Below are positions 22,052-63,200 of a DNA stretch of 64,000 nt, in pieces. Both the position numbers and the translations under genes were made by a program. This DNA comes from Litoditis marina. Taxonomy: Eukaryota > Nematoda > Chromadorea > Rhabditida > Rhabditidae. Location: positions 7,383,804 to 7,447,803 of the forward strand of contig OZ038437.1 in the NCBI GenBank assembly GCA_964036275.1, in the 5' to 3' direction. Under the pieces are notes generated by a model that saw nothing but the letters and a program-made list of their open reading frames with translations, was not told the DNA's origin and ran no database searches. The stretch's first letter is position 1. Each line of letters begins with the position of its first letter.

Positions 22052-25000
22052 ATGCGCACCTCATGGCTGGACGTTGCCTATCCCCTCCCGGCCTCTGAAG
22101 ATATGACGTCATCTGAGAATATGACGTCATCGTCATTAGAAGAGGGTGGGCGAAATGGGGCCACCGATGCCCTCAGAGCACTACTGCTACTTGTTCTGTT
22201 CGCCCTCACCTTTGCGGCGGCCATGGTGAGAACTTGTTTTTCTTGTTAGAATTCTCGAGCTTAAGGCATTTTAGGCCGTCGTTAAACGAACTAATCAAAC
22301 ACCAGTAAGGTCCGACTAAGCGACAAAGAGTAGTCCATTTTAGATGTGAACACGTGAAGATTTATGATTTTGCCATCAAAAGTAGACCGATTTTCTTATT
22401 TTCGAGGAAAAAGTAGTCCACTTTTCGAATTTTTCTGACTATGCATGGAGCTTATGCGTTTGTAGATTGAATCAAAACTCATCCGGTCACATTCTATGAT
22501 GATTCCGCTGTTTTTCAGAATTTCAGTTGAGTGAGAGTTGTTGTATTTTCTGATCAAACTACAAAGTACAACTTGTGTTTTGTCACGTCCTATGATAACG
22601 CCTTCTCCAGCTGTCAACAGTGCTCCGTGGAGAGTGGGCGCGCAGCCATATAACTTCAATGTGCTGTTCAAATTACAATCCAAATTTTCTGGTCAAACTA
22701 CAACTCAATTTCGCTACTGAAACTACATAACAAGTTTGCTGATCAAACTACATCTCGGCATCTTCGATCGAATTAAACAAATTGTGGTCACATCCCATAA
22801 TACAGCGTGTTTTCCAGCTGTCAACAGTGCTGCGCGGAGAGTGGGCGCGCAGCCACATAACTTCACTAGTGGCCTGTGTGGGAGGCGGAGTCTTTCTGGC
22901 TACCTGTATGCTGGACCTGTTGCCCGGTTAGTAGTTTGGGTACTTTTTCTTTGCTTCAATTGGTAATTAAATGTGTGCGTAGGCGGGCTTTATTAGGAGC
23001 CACTTACTCTAGTATATGAAATAGCCAGACATAAATTTGAAAAACGCGAGATATTGTATAAAATTGTTGGTACCTATTTGCCATGATCAAAATTTTCTCT
23101 ATGTGAAAATGTGAGTTATCAGATTCTAACTATGCTCAATGAAAAACGGGCCTCTTCTCGCGGGACAGTCACACTTGACACCTCGCTAATGTATAAGAAA
23201 TTGGAGATATATTGATCAACATCAATAGAATAATATATTTCAGGGTTTAAATGAATAAAATTAACTTAAGAGATTAAAAATTTCATAAGTGCTCTCAACT
23301 TGAAAAAAAGAACTTCGTCCTATAGTTATATGATATATGTTATCTTTTACTGCGCACTTTCTTATTTATAACTATAACAACCAGAACGTTCTAGTTACAC
23401 AAGTGTATTTATTCGAATAAATAATCTTATTCATAAAAAAAAAACATGAGCCTAAATTCAGATTGTATTGAGTCGTTCGAGAAGACGGGTTTTGAGGTGG
23501 ACTTCCCCGTGCCGCAGGCAGCCGTCGTGGGTGGTCTACTCATGGTACTTGCCGTAGAACAGGTGGGTGATCCGGATGAAAGTTACGTGATCGAAATGAT
23601 AGTCACGTAATCGACGTGGCAAAATACACATTAGTAGACAGGCAATCGAGCTTGGCCGTGTATAGTTAACGAATTTTGGAAAATGAGCAACGAACTCTTT
23701 TTCCGAAGAAAAGTTTTGGCTGTGTGATGCAGAATAAATTTGACGCAGTTTCAAGATATTAAATTCAAGTTTTGTACTCGTGATAGCTTTTTGCTTGTCT
23801 AAAATGTGTTCCTTATCCATAACGGATTTTTCGTTGTTGTCGTAATGTTTTGATCTTTTTTGATCAACAACTTGACCACTCTCTGTTCAGGTTGTTCTGG
23901 CAGCTCAGGAGCGGGGTTGGCTCAGCGGTCCCTCGCATATTCGTCTTCACGACCACGCGGATGAGGAGGGGGCGGGACATTCCCACGGTTCGGCGCCCAC
24001 GGTCGAGGACGGCGGGGAGGCGGAGTCTATGCTGGGATCGGCGCTGCTGGTACGTGGTTGCGCTTAAATCTGGTTTTGAATCATGCACTTGAAAAAGTAG
24101 GGTTTGGATATGAAGATTCAAAGTAGTATTGTTTGTTATACCTTGTTTTTAAGTTTTAGCTGCGTATTTTCGACCGAGTGTGGCTGATTGAGTCCACGTT
24201 TTGTGACGGTGATGGTAAAAACAGGAATCAGAACAGAAAATTGGTAAAACCGGATGTTTTCAGGTACTGGCCCTGTCGCTACATGCTTTGTTCGAAGGAC
24301 TGTCTCTGGCCGTTATCAGTGATCCACAGAAACTTTTAGAGGTAAATTTTGTTGTGTTAGTTTAATAGGTTCCTATTGGTTTTCTCTTCATAAAGCAAGC
24401 TGTTACGGTGATTGTCGAGCGGTCGATCTACCGAATTTGAGAGGAATTGGTTGAGTAGATTATTTTACAAAGTCATCTCATATTGTGAAACCACCGCTTC
24501 TCTCAACATTTAGTTAATCACCTCGAAGCTAAAACAGCCGATTGTGAAGGGTCTGAACACGGTGTTATAGTGTAGTGAAGAGGAATTAAGTCTAGTGCGT
24601 TGTTATTAGAATTCAATATCTTGAATCTTGTGAATCACATATTTACATTTACATATTTATGGTTTCACTTTGCGTCGTTTCGAGGCTGTGATCATCATAC
24701 TTACCACATTATCGTCAAAACGTCTTCTTGTGCAGTATTGGAAAAGTAGGGTTTGGATATCAAGATGCAAAGTAGTATTGTTTGTTATACCTTGTTTTTA
24801 AGTTTTAGCTGCGTACTTTCGACCGGTGCAGTAGATTTCTCTTTCACCTCCCTCTTAACAGTGTCTTCTTGTCATCACGCGTGAGTTCAGAGGGTAAATA
24901 CGAGAACGAAGCAAATTGATTCAGGTTTTCTTCGCTCTAATCTTGCACAAGACCATAGTCGGCTTCTCGCTGGGCGTTCGTCTCGTTCAGAGCGGAATGC

Positions 25001-26032
25001 GAACTCCGTGGGTGGCCCTGTGTGCACTGTGCTTCAGTATACAGGTGGGTGAACGTGAATGACACGTGCTCGACACGTGTATACACGTGTTCTCCTTCGG
25101 TATAGAGATGTATGCTTATCGTTAGGAGTTGACGGAAGAAGTTGTGAATAGCACGTGATCAACACGTTCCGCAGCATGGGTAGTGTGTACCAAGAATATC
25201 GACACCCAGAATATTGCGTGATGGAAATATCATTCCACCCAACCACCCATTTCATTCTATCACACCAATCACCATACACATTCGAGGAAATGAGGAAGGC
25301 GTCGTTTAATAGAGAAGATGTGACCATTCTCTTTTAGGTATTGATCGGTGGTCTGGGCGGTCTCGGCATAATGGCCCTAATTTCTGGTGGAAAACGCACC
25401 ACAGCCGCGCTGGTCTCGTCTATACTGCAAGGTTAGTTCAAAATCACCTATCAACTTTTCCAATCGGTCTGTAGCTTTGTAGTGTAGTTTCTCGTTCTTC
25501 TTTTTTTTGTTGTAGTTTTGAAGTTCAATTTGATCTCTGATTCAAATTACATGTTTTATCGTTTTTCAAAGTATGCAGTATGGAGTTGCTTGAACGCGTT
25601 GAACTCAGAGCTACGAACGCATCTCTAATTTGTTATTGTATCTTCCGAACTCTCGTATACACCTACAGCTAACATAAACCAAAAAATCGATTCATTTAGG
25701 CAGTTTGTTTGAAGTGTTTTCAAACTCTATAAGTTTAATGTTCGGTTATTCTTTAATATATAATTTAATATTAAATATTTCCATTTCACCAAAAATAGTC
25801 ATTGAAATTGAATTGTTTGCTGTACGTGGATTTTCACGTGTAAATGAGTTTACCAAACATTTCACTAAACATTTCAGGCATCGCGTGTGGTACCTTCCTG
25901 TTCATCACCACTTTTGAGGTGATTCCCCACGAAATGGCGAAAAAGGGGCGGCGCCTCGCCAAACTGACGTCACTATTTGTGGGCGTGGCCATAGTGGTTG
26001 TATTTATGCTTGTATTTCCGGAAGCCGCGTGA
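22052..26032 (+). CDS. ZIP (SLC39) family zinc/metal transporter, ZIP1/2/3-like
   Basis: Exons: 22052-22225, 22818-22926, 23462-23562, 23891-24049, 24264-24341, 24925-25044, 25338-25431, 25878-26032; 329 aa with all phases agreeing. Predicted membrane segments follow the family plan: TM1 about 44-58, TM2 around VGGGVFLATCMLDLLP, TM3 around VVGGLLMVLAVEQ. A variable His-containing loop (HIRLHDHADEEGAGHSHG, about 141-160) precedes TM4. TM4 carries the metal-site motif as HALFEGLSL (His188, Glu192), and TM5 carries HKTIVGFSLG (His215). The C-terminal TMs end VVFMLVFPEAA. ZIPs move zinc or related metals into the cytosol. Metal specificity and which membrane cannot be told from the sequence. Exon 2 is preceded by a truncated duplicate of itself at 22611. 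The alternative start Met18 or Met24 lies in the repeated 'atatgacgtcatc' of exon 1. Confidence 0.93.
22611..22662 (+). pseudogene. Truncated duplicate of ZIP exon 2
   Basis: After an acceptor cttctccag the sequence 'ctgtcaacagtgctccgtgg' and about 30 further bases match the start of true exon 2 (22818). Similarity is lost about 45-50 bp in, at 'ataacttcaatgtgctg'. The intronic sequence upstream of both copies is also related (gatcaaactaca..., ggtcac/tgtcac...). No donor follows in frame, so it is probably a dead exon copy created by a ~207-bp duplication. Confidence 0.85.
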
Positions 26033-26979
26033 TTAGGTAGCATTTTTTATATTCTTACGGCAGTTTCACTCATTTTTATGACATTTTGTACCACGTTATT
26101 CAATTTTAGTTATCAACATTTGTAGCGTTTCTAAGTACTTTATGAAGTCGTGGTGCATCTTTTCCTTTTATTTTTCATATTTTGAGCGAAAACTTCTCAT
26201 AAAACATCGAAACAAGTGCAATCTGGCTCGTTTCGTTGAGCGAGCATTCTTTTCTTTTGACTTTTCACGTAGTTTTTCTAGTCGTTATTTCTCTGGATAG
26301 TAAACAAATTTAGACCTCACTTTTTACTAATGTGGCGCTCACTTGAATAATCAATATTGTAATTTCATCGAACATCGATCTTTCCTAACTGTACCTGTGA
26401 TAAAATTGCCTGCTATCGGGTCTAGGAATGTTTGTTCAGCTGTATTTTAATGTCTAAAAACGCATTCATTCAAAAGAATTTGTTGCCATAAAAGGGCTTT
26501 CAACATTTAATAACCCGGCCCAAAAGTAGTTGTCCAATTTTCGTAATTTGTCATTTTCTAGATTGTCTGTATATTTTGATCTCGCGTTCTTAGTCTTGTT
26601 TACTTAATTTTCGAGTGTTAACATTTTCGTAAGGTTCTCTGGGTAGTAGCCTAGTCAGACTCTAAACACTGTTCCTATGTACATAAATGTGTTTTATTAA
26701 AGTTTTCAATCAACTGTTGCTGAGTTTCTGGTTTAAAGTTGAAAAAACCTTTTTGGTACCTTACAAGCGGTCGTTGGATTTTGAAATGGAGATATAGTGT
26801 GTTCCTTTCCTGCGTGGACTCCTACAGTATTTGTCGAGGCGTTTTTCTTGCTGAAAATGTTTAACATTATAAAACAAGGTGTATGAAAACCAAATTTCCA
26901 GCCTGATACTGTAGGATTGGACGTTGGAATGATAAGAACTATACAAGAATATAATTTACTCCATAGTTTCTCTAATATA
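26033..26979. other. Gap between the ZIP transporter and BLTP2
   Basis: About 0.95 kb. A likely poly(A) signal for the transporter is attaaa at about 26696-26701 (tgttttattaaag). An acceptor tttccag at about 26894-26900 could mark the start of the BLTP2 5' UTR. No coding exon is evident. Confidence 0.45.
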
Positions 26980-26980
26980 G
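26972..26980 (+). promoter_or_regulatory. Probable trans-splice acceptor of BLTP2
   Basis: ctaatatag ends 3 nt before the first in-frame ATG (26984). The in-frame TAG at 26978-26980 closes the frame upstream, which supports this as the 5' limit of the coding region. Confidence 0.4.
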
Positions 26981-26983
26981 CAG

Positions 26984-56103
<29,120 letters not shown>

Positions 56104-56680
56104 AGGCGCGTTGTTCAACTGAAATCTGAAGAAATTTGTACGTCACGGCTATTTTTCGAGTTGTTATGTGAAAATCGTCCATTTTTCATTCATTTGTCCT
56201 CAACGGACTGCCATAATTTGCGGTCATAGTTCATTCAATCGTGAAATTAAGAGTCCAATTTTCCTGTATTCACTTTATGGTTCATATGGGTTACCTAGTG
56301 GTGAATTGTGTTTTTGTAAATCGTTTGCTATCATCGATTTTTTTTTCTGCGAGCTTTTTTAGATTTCCGTTTTTTCAGCATGTTTACTCGTTTTCCATCC
56401 AAAACTTTTGGTTTTTTTTTCACGGTGTATTAATTTTTGGGTTTTTGTAGCAGGCGCTGGTTGTCCAACAGTTAAATTGGTCTCAATTGTATTTTGAAAA
56501 ATTCTGTTGAGTAGTTATAATTTTTAGATGTAAATAGGAAGTATAAATGTTTTCTACGACGATTGTAGTATTTATTGTGTTTTAGACATTTTATTTGTAA
56601 ATCGGTTTTAAAAAAAGTTTATCAGTGATGTGCTGTATTGTACACGTATAATTGGTATGAGCTTTAATAAAAATAAAAAG
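56104..56680 (+). other. bltp2: BLTP2 3' UTR with poly(A) signals
   Basis: T-rich sequence after the stop codon. Two adjacent aataaa hexamers at 56666-56671 and 56672-56677 (ttaataaaaataaaaag) are likely poly(A) signals, giving a ~0.58-kb 3' UTR. Confidence 0.6.
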
Positions 56681-57467
56681 TTAGTATGTCTTTGTTCAGT
56701 GTTCACATTTCTTTCTGGAAAATTTATACTTGTCTGAAATGCTTCAGAATTTCTGTGTATTACATTCATTACATGGACTTGTACAGTATAGAGCTCGACT
56801 TTTCAATGAGTGAATCACCACTAGAGGTCTTCCGAGGTGTCTTACGTTTTCCGCAAGTTATAATTGAACGTACAGAATAACTGTTTGGAGTTCTTACTGT
56901 ATGTGTCCGCGCAGGGTTGACGGAGAGTATATTGCGTACGTGAAGGTTTTGTGGTCTGACTAGTTTCAAAGCAATCTCTAAGGCCGAATTCATACTTTTT
57001 ACGTCGACGCTAAACCCCTGGCGTGAAACAATGCCATTAATGCGTATTGATTTAGGCCGATGTTAACGCCAGCTAAATCGATACGCATGTCAATTCTTGA
57101 TACGCCCAAGAAGCAGCGATCATGTTTCAAAGGCTCTAGTTGTTTGTGTTGTACTGCTATTGAAATGGCAGAGAAGAGTTCATTTGCAAAAGATTTATTT
57201 TCAGTGCACAAAAGAACATCTCAAGTTCAATGGCGGCGTTGTTTGTAGCCCATTCCTGAAAAGAAAACGATGAAGTCAGAAAAAAGTAAATGGTTTAGTC
57301 AGTTTGTTCTGTAAAAAAAACTTTATAATAAGTTACACGCATTTCTATGCCACATCAATTATTTAGATCGTTGCATACGTTTTTTTGGTGAAAACATGAG
57401 AAGTTTGTGTTTTTGTGAAGGATTTCACATGTATGGGAGAATCCATTAGTTTTTTCTACAATTATCA
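56681..57467. other. Convergent intergenic stretch between BLTP2 and the collagen gene
   Basis: No recognisable exon on either strand. It must contain the 3' UTR of the minus-strand collagen at its right end. Short open frames here have no family resemblance. Confidence 0.5.
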
Positions 57468-59703
57468 TCAAAACGAACCAGCTTGGTATCCTCCCTGCTG
57501 CTGGCCGCCACTCTCAACTGCAGCCGAGGTTCTACCGGGACAGGGACAGTAGGCAGCATCACCACCAGGTTGTCCGTCCTGTCCGGGGTTACCGGCAGGT
57601 CCGGGACCTCCGGGCATTCCGTTGTTTCCGGGAGGTCCGGGTGGTCCAGCTAGTCCGGGAGCTCCAGCTCCGTTGCTCTGTCCGTCGGGACCGGGTTGAC
57701 CGGGACTACCCGCGGGTCCGGGAGCCCCAGCAGGTCCGGTTGTTCCGCTGGATCTGATTCCTGGCTGTCCGTCCTGTCCGGGGCTACCGGGAGCTCCGGG
57801 GTTTCCGTCGGGACCGGGTCCTCCGGGAGGTCCGGGCATACCGGGAGCCCCCATGCCGCCTCCCTGTCCGTCCTGACCGGGGTTACCGGGAGCTCCGGGT
57901 TGTCCGGGTCCTCCGTCGGGTCCGGGAGGTCCGGGAGGTCCGGCAGGGCACTCCACACAACCTCCGCCGCTCATGCTCTCAGCCGCTTGTCCAGCTCCAC
58001 CGGGGTTTCCGTCCTGTCCGGGTTGTCCCGGTTCGCCGTCGAAACCTCGTTCTCCGGGAGGTCCCGGGGGTCCCGGAGGACATCCAGAGGCCTGGGGACC
58101 GCAAGCTGAAATTAAAATTTTGAAATTGTGTATTGTAAATGTTTGATGAGAATATGTTGTTCTTTTGATCTGATCTCAAGTTGTTCTTCAAGTTGAAATA
58201 TTGACACCGTTAACTTCTCTCAGTTAGAAGAGTAGAATTAGAAGTTAACGGCGGGTTGTTCGCGTTTGTGTTTATTTTTGTCTCAGTTCTAAATTCTTAA
58301 GTTTTGAACTTTTCCCAAAACTGGACTTCTGAATAACTGGATGTTACCCGTATTTGAGTTTCAGTGGTAGATCAAATTTAGCAAAGTTTCCAATTCAGGT
58401 GTGTTTTGAGCAATGTTTCCAAGTTAGGATTGCGTGTAAAAAAAACCCTGTTTGTGACCTCTACTCCCCCAACTCACAGCATTGTCCCTGTGCCCCGCCC
58501 CTTTTACTGATCTTTGGCCTCTGACCCCCGAACTCACAACATTGTCCCTGAGCCCCGCCCCCTTCGGGTCTCTGTTGATATCCACCGCCTCTCTTTCCTC
58601 TGCTTGTGACGTCATTTGTTGATCTACCAGAGATCATCATCACGTTCCACGCGTCGTCCGCATAACCCTGCAATCGAGAAGATGTTACAATTATCGATTC
58701 ATTAAGTTAGGGGGGGGGTGATAGTATCATATCTCTTTTTATAACAGTAGTTGGAGGACTTTTTCCATTCGAAAACACAGCATAAGTTTTGACGCGATCT
58801 GGTTAAAGGAGGACAGAATGAAAAGCTAGTTTAGGTACCCCGGGTTACCTAAACGTTGTGCGCCCCAAAACAGACTAAAACAAGTACAATACAATAGTTT
58901 ATTACGGGATCAGAGTCTGTACAATTCGCCGCAACATTTTATCTTTCCAAGACAAGACATTTTATCAAGCAAAACAAGTAAACCGTATGCAAATTAGGTT
59001 TGTTGGTTTGAGTAAAAAAGGTATATATCAGTTTCTCTCGAGCAGCTCTCTCATATTTACTTTCCTTTCTGCCCCCTTTAACATTTGAAAAAGAGTTTGT
59101 GGTTATGGTTTTGCAGAACACGAAACTTGGGAAAGTGAGTTTCATTTCAGTTTTAGTTATGTTTATGAAGTTTTTTTCAAACAAAGTCAACTTTTTTATA
59201 ATAATGCAGTTTGTACCTTGAACTCTCCGAGATCTCCCTCCACTTTCTTTTGGAATTCGTTGATGTCGTTGAAAATGTCATAGATAATGTAAAACGAGGA
59301 GAGTAACAGGATGGTAGAGCAGGCGAAAGTTCCCGCCAAAACGTGGTTTTGAATACTGCCGAACTGGAATTATAGAAAGTGGATTATTACAAAGATAGAC
59401 AAGTGTATTCAATAAAGTAAACTTTGGTTGAACTGACAATTCTCCTCAAAATTAAATTGACAATACGAAAGTGTCTTGTTTTCTGAAGGAAGTTATAATC
59501 GGCTCAATGAGTTTTGTAGCAAGTTATTCATTTCTTAGTTCTCAAAAATGTTCCAAATAGGTTTACTTTGAAACTTCTGATCCAAAACTAGCTTTGAACT
59601 GTTTGAATATGACGGACAAACTGGAATAAAGCAGCAAAAGTATGCGCAGAGTCAGAAATTTATTGTAGTTGGAGTATGGAGAAAGTAATGAAAAACTTAC
59701 CAT
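57468..59703 (-). CDS. Cuticle collagen
   Basis: Minus-strand exons: 59703-59701 (the ATG alone), 59363-59217, 58667-58538, 58105-57468; 305 aa, usual for nematode cuticle collagens. Exon 2 is the N-terminal non-collagen domain with a hydrophobic anchor (AGTFACSTILLLSSFYIIYD) and a charged stretch. Exon 3 carries a furin-type site (SRGKR) and ends GGGAQGQC. Exon 4 opens SCGPQASGCPPGPPGPPGER, then Gly-X-Y blocks broken by a short interruption with cysteines (SMSGGGCVECPAG) and two more short breaks. The tail is AAYCPCPGRTSAAVESGG..., with the last cysteines CPC. Cys pairs flank the Gly-X-Y blocks as the family requires for trimer bonding. The product is secreted by the hypodermis into the exoskeleton. 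A TATA box lies about 42 nt upstream of the ATG. Exon 3 has a second usable donor 60 bp downstream (see findings). Which named C. elegans collagen it matches cannot be decided here. Confidence 0.95.
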
Positions 59704-59744
59704 GTTTGGGACAGTTGAATGTGACTTTCTCTGATTAGCACACC

Positions 59745-59751
59745 TTTTATA
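59745..59751 (-). promoter_or_regulatory. TATA box of the cuticle collagen gene
   Basis: On the minus strand 'aggaatataaaaggtgtgct' contains TATAAAA, 42 nt before the start codon. This leaves room for a very short 5' UTR beginning near 'gtgctaatcagag'. Cuticle collagen genes commonly have such boxes. No trans-splice acceptor is close to this ATG. Confidence 0.65.
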
Positions 59752-60275
59752 TTCCTTAGGACCAAAACATTCAGTACTGGTTTGGGCGTTAAGTACTTAA
59801 CCGAAACCGCGAGGAAACTAGTTCTGACAAACAAGAGAAAACATACACATTCTATTACAGTTACAAAGTTTATACTAGAAGTTCTTGTGTAGTTAGACTT
59901 TTTGTACATAGAAGAGAATGTATATACTTCCTATTTTTTCTATTCCGTATATACTAAAAGTAAACCACATAGTCACTATGAACGCGAAAAATAAATCAAC
60001 TATAGGGGATGACCATAAAAAACTAGTTGACACGCCATACTTTTCGATTCTCGACCACAACATACAACAATTTTCCAGATTCCAGGCGGTTTTTACACTT
60101 TTACTTTTCTGTAAAAACTTGTGGAAATCATTCTGTGCCTCATACAATACTTTGCAATTTTTCCCATAAAAAACAAATGAACACATATTTTATAAGTGAA
60201 AGGAACTCGTACTTCTTGAATACATAACAAAATAAACACAGCAGTCTTTTCAGACTCCGACGCTGCGTGTAGTTT
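59752..60275. other. Collagen upstream region
   Basis: About 0.5 kb between the collagen TATA box and the 3' end of the next minus-strand gene. I see no exon. It should hold the collagen's enhancer elements; I cannot name specific sites. Confidence 0.5.
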
Positions 60276-63200
60276 TCAACCTCCGGGAGCGAAGAGGGGG
60301 GAGGGAGCTTCGCCGATCCTCACCGGATTCAACTCTTCGAATCCCCAAGCTGCTGAAAAAGTACTAAGTGAAAATACGGTTCGTAAGGAAGAAAGGACAA
60401 AACTATGTATAGTGGGTGCCGAATTTATAAACTTCTGTCTCTTGCCGGAATCGAACCTGCGGGCAAAATATTTGTAGCAGGTCGCGAACCCACTCCGCTA
60501 TCAGAGAACATAACCGGCAAGCTTTGGAATCGAGGACGTGCGTGCTTACACAGCGGAAAGTGAGATATACAGTACCCTCCCGCCTTTCCGTTGGCGACGA
60601 CTATATGTTGTTCTGGTTCTGCTGTTTATGTTGTTTATCTTGCTGTGTTTGCAGTTTGAAGAAAGATCCTGAGGCCTCGGTCTTTTAAACTGCAATTTCC
60701 CACTGAATTTCGTTCAAAACACAAAGATCAAAGATCAGTTTCGGCGCATATGTAGATCAAACCACAGAGAAAAACGTATGTAAACATACGTGCTGGTGCG
60801 TCGGGATCTGGAAGATTGATCAACTGCTCGTCAGAAAGATGATGGTGATTTCGAAACACATACTGCCGGAGAAACCAGATCCTATAGCGATAACGCTTTC
60901 TCATGAAGACAATATCTGGAAACTCATTACCTTGATTCCAAACATTCAGAGTTTGTATTAGTAAAGGCGCAGAAGAGAATATTCCAAAATTTGGAGGAAA
61001 TTTAAATACGTCAACATACCAAACTTTAATCTTGAAGTTCGAGCATTATACAGTAGAGGGTTATATGTAAGTGGAACACAGTTAGAACCTGTATACAACG
61101 ATGATTTCGTTACGCACTACAATATTGTGAAAACATTGAAGGATTAGTCAAACCGTTGTGGACACCGTACCATAAATTCTCAGAACGATTGGCGCCAATT
61201 TTCTTCGATTGGCCAGCTACAAAAGCGAGAGAGTGTGCAGGTCAATGAGGCCGCAGACATCTGGGTCTCTCTGACCTGCACACTCTCTCGCTCAGCCAAT
61301 AGAAAAGTGGCTGGCCAATTGGCTGGGAATTGTCTGAGTTTCTTAAGGGGTGAGATTTGGCTAGCGGCCAGCCAGTCTGCGTATCATTGATCTACACACT
61401 CTCTCAACTGCTGGCAAGCAATCAATAACCGCTCGCCTCGCATAGCTCAATCAATCAAGCCATTCGGAGTCTTTATGGGGAAAATAGTGACTATACAACA
61501 ATGGTTTGATTTTGTAGTTGAACCGTACACGAGGTAGTATGAATATTTATTGTGGCGACGTTTCGGCAAATTCGCCGTTTTCTGTTTCTGTTGGATTCGT
61601 GCCAAATCTCCTAACATGAATAGGAAAGACGAGTGCATTTCCATTACCACGCACCTCGTACCTTTCCTGAGCAAGTGCAATTTTTGAGTGTGACTACTCA
61701 TTTATACTCGGACATTTACACAACTCGGTTGGCTTTTAGGGAAAATTGAAGCATCACTGGTGGGGGGTCAAACTTCAACGAGTGGGGGGGCTGAACTTCA
61801 ATACCGGAAATGTTTACTTTTTACCCCCCACCCTCAAACTTTTGTATTGCAGGTGATAAATTGAATTATCACCCCCCGGGGGGTCAAACTACAATTCTCC
61901 AAACGCAATATAATTTCAAAAAGGTGGGGGGTAAAAAGTCAATGTTCCCGGCTCTTCTTTCATCAGCCACCTCGTGTGGAAAAAGGTGTGTTAATGTATG
62001 TGTTTAGCTGAGTTTGTAGTGCTCATTATTCGTGCTATTTGGAATACTTTTGGGTCACGTTGTCCTGCGCGACTGTATTGAGTTTATTGTACTTTGTGAA
62101 CTGATGCCTTTTTCAGGCTCTGAAAACGGCGAATTTGCCGAAACGTCGTCACAATAAATATTTCATCATACTACCTCGTGTACGGTTCAACTACAAAATC
62201 AAACCATTTACACAAAAATGCCGAGGTTCAAAGAAGGCAGGACTTGGAGTATACAACAATGGATAAACATCTGACCTTTGTACCAACGTAATAGGCGATG
62301 TGCCAGCAGCAACCCCAGATGGGAACCTATCGAAAAAAGCAGCCAGAACTTCACATCGGAAGAGTATATCTCTGAAAAAGAACAGTTCAATTGTATTTTT
62401 CTATTTGTTTTGTCGATCGCACTTCTTTATTTCCAGTTCTTGAGAAGAATTTCAATGAATTCTGAGCAAACGTTCAGAGCATGACGAGGGTGTTAGAGAA
62501 TGCCATTCCGAAAATTTCTCGATCACGAGCTAGGATAATCAATGGCAGTCACGTGACTTGATAAACTGTTCACACAGCAGAACTCAGAAACGTGTAATGA
62601 AAAAGGCCACAATTTCAATTCCTTATCAAAATGCTAGCTTCACTTGACTGTTCAATTGACTTCTAGTATATAGGGTTTGCTGATAATAAAGCTTAACGGT
62701 CGAGATTTCTGGCAATTTTCGCAACCGCAAATTTCCTTAACTCTGCCAGTTTAACCGTTAACCGGGTCACAGTTTACTATTTGACCATTTCGTAATAACT
62801 CCCTGGTAACTCTATGTTCTGTGTTTTGGGTGCGATGCGCGGTTAGCAATTGGTTAACAAGAGCTTTTACCATAAATTTGGTCAACACGTATAGTCGTCG
62901 CCAACGGCAAGGCGGGAGGGTACTGTATATCTGACTTTTCGCTGTGTACGCACACATGTCTTCGATTCAAAAGGATGCCGGTTACCTAATGTAATAGCAG
63001 AGTGGTTAGCGCACTGCTACGAATCTTTTGCCGGCAGGTTCGATTCCGGCGAGCGACAGAAATTTATAAATTTGGCACTCACTATAAAGAAGGACGATTA
63101 TGTGGTCCAATCACAACGTTGCAGTCCTTTAAACTGCAATACATTTTTCATTTACAGTTTAAAGGACCGTTGACATCTTCCTGCTTTAACTGAACACGCG

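Noticed and set aside
57650..58109. Plus-strand Gly/Ser-rich and minus-strand Pro/Leu-rich frames over the collagen
   Set aside because: They are shadow frames of the Gly-X-Y coding repeats on the minus strand.
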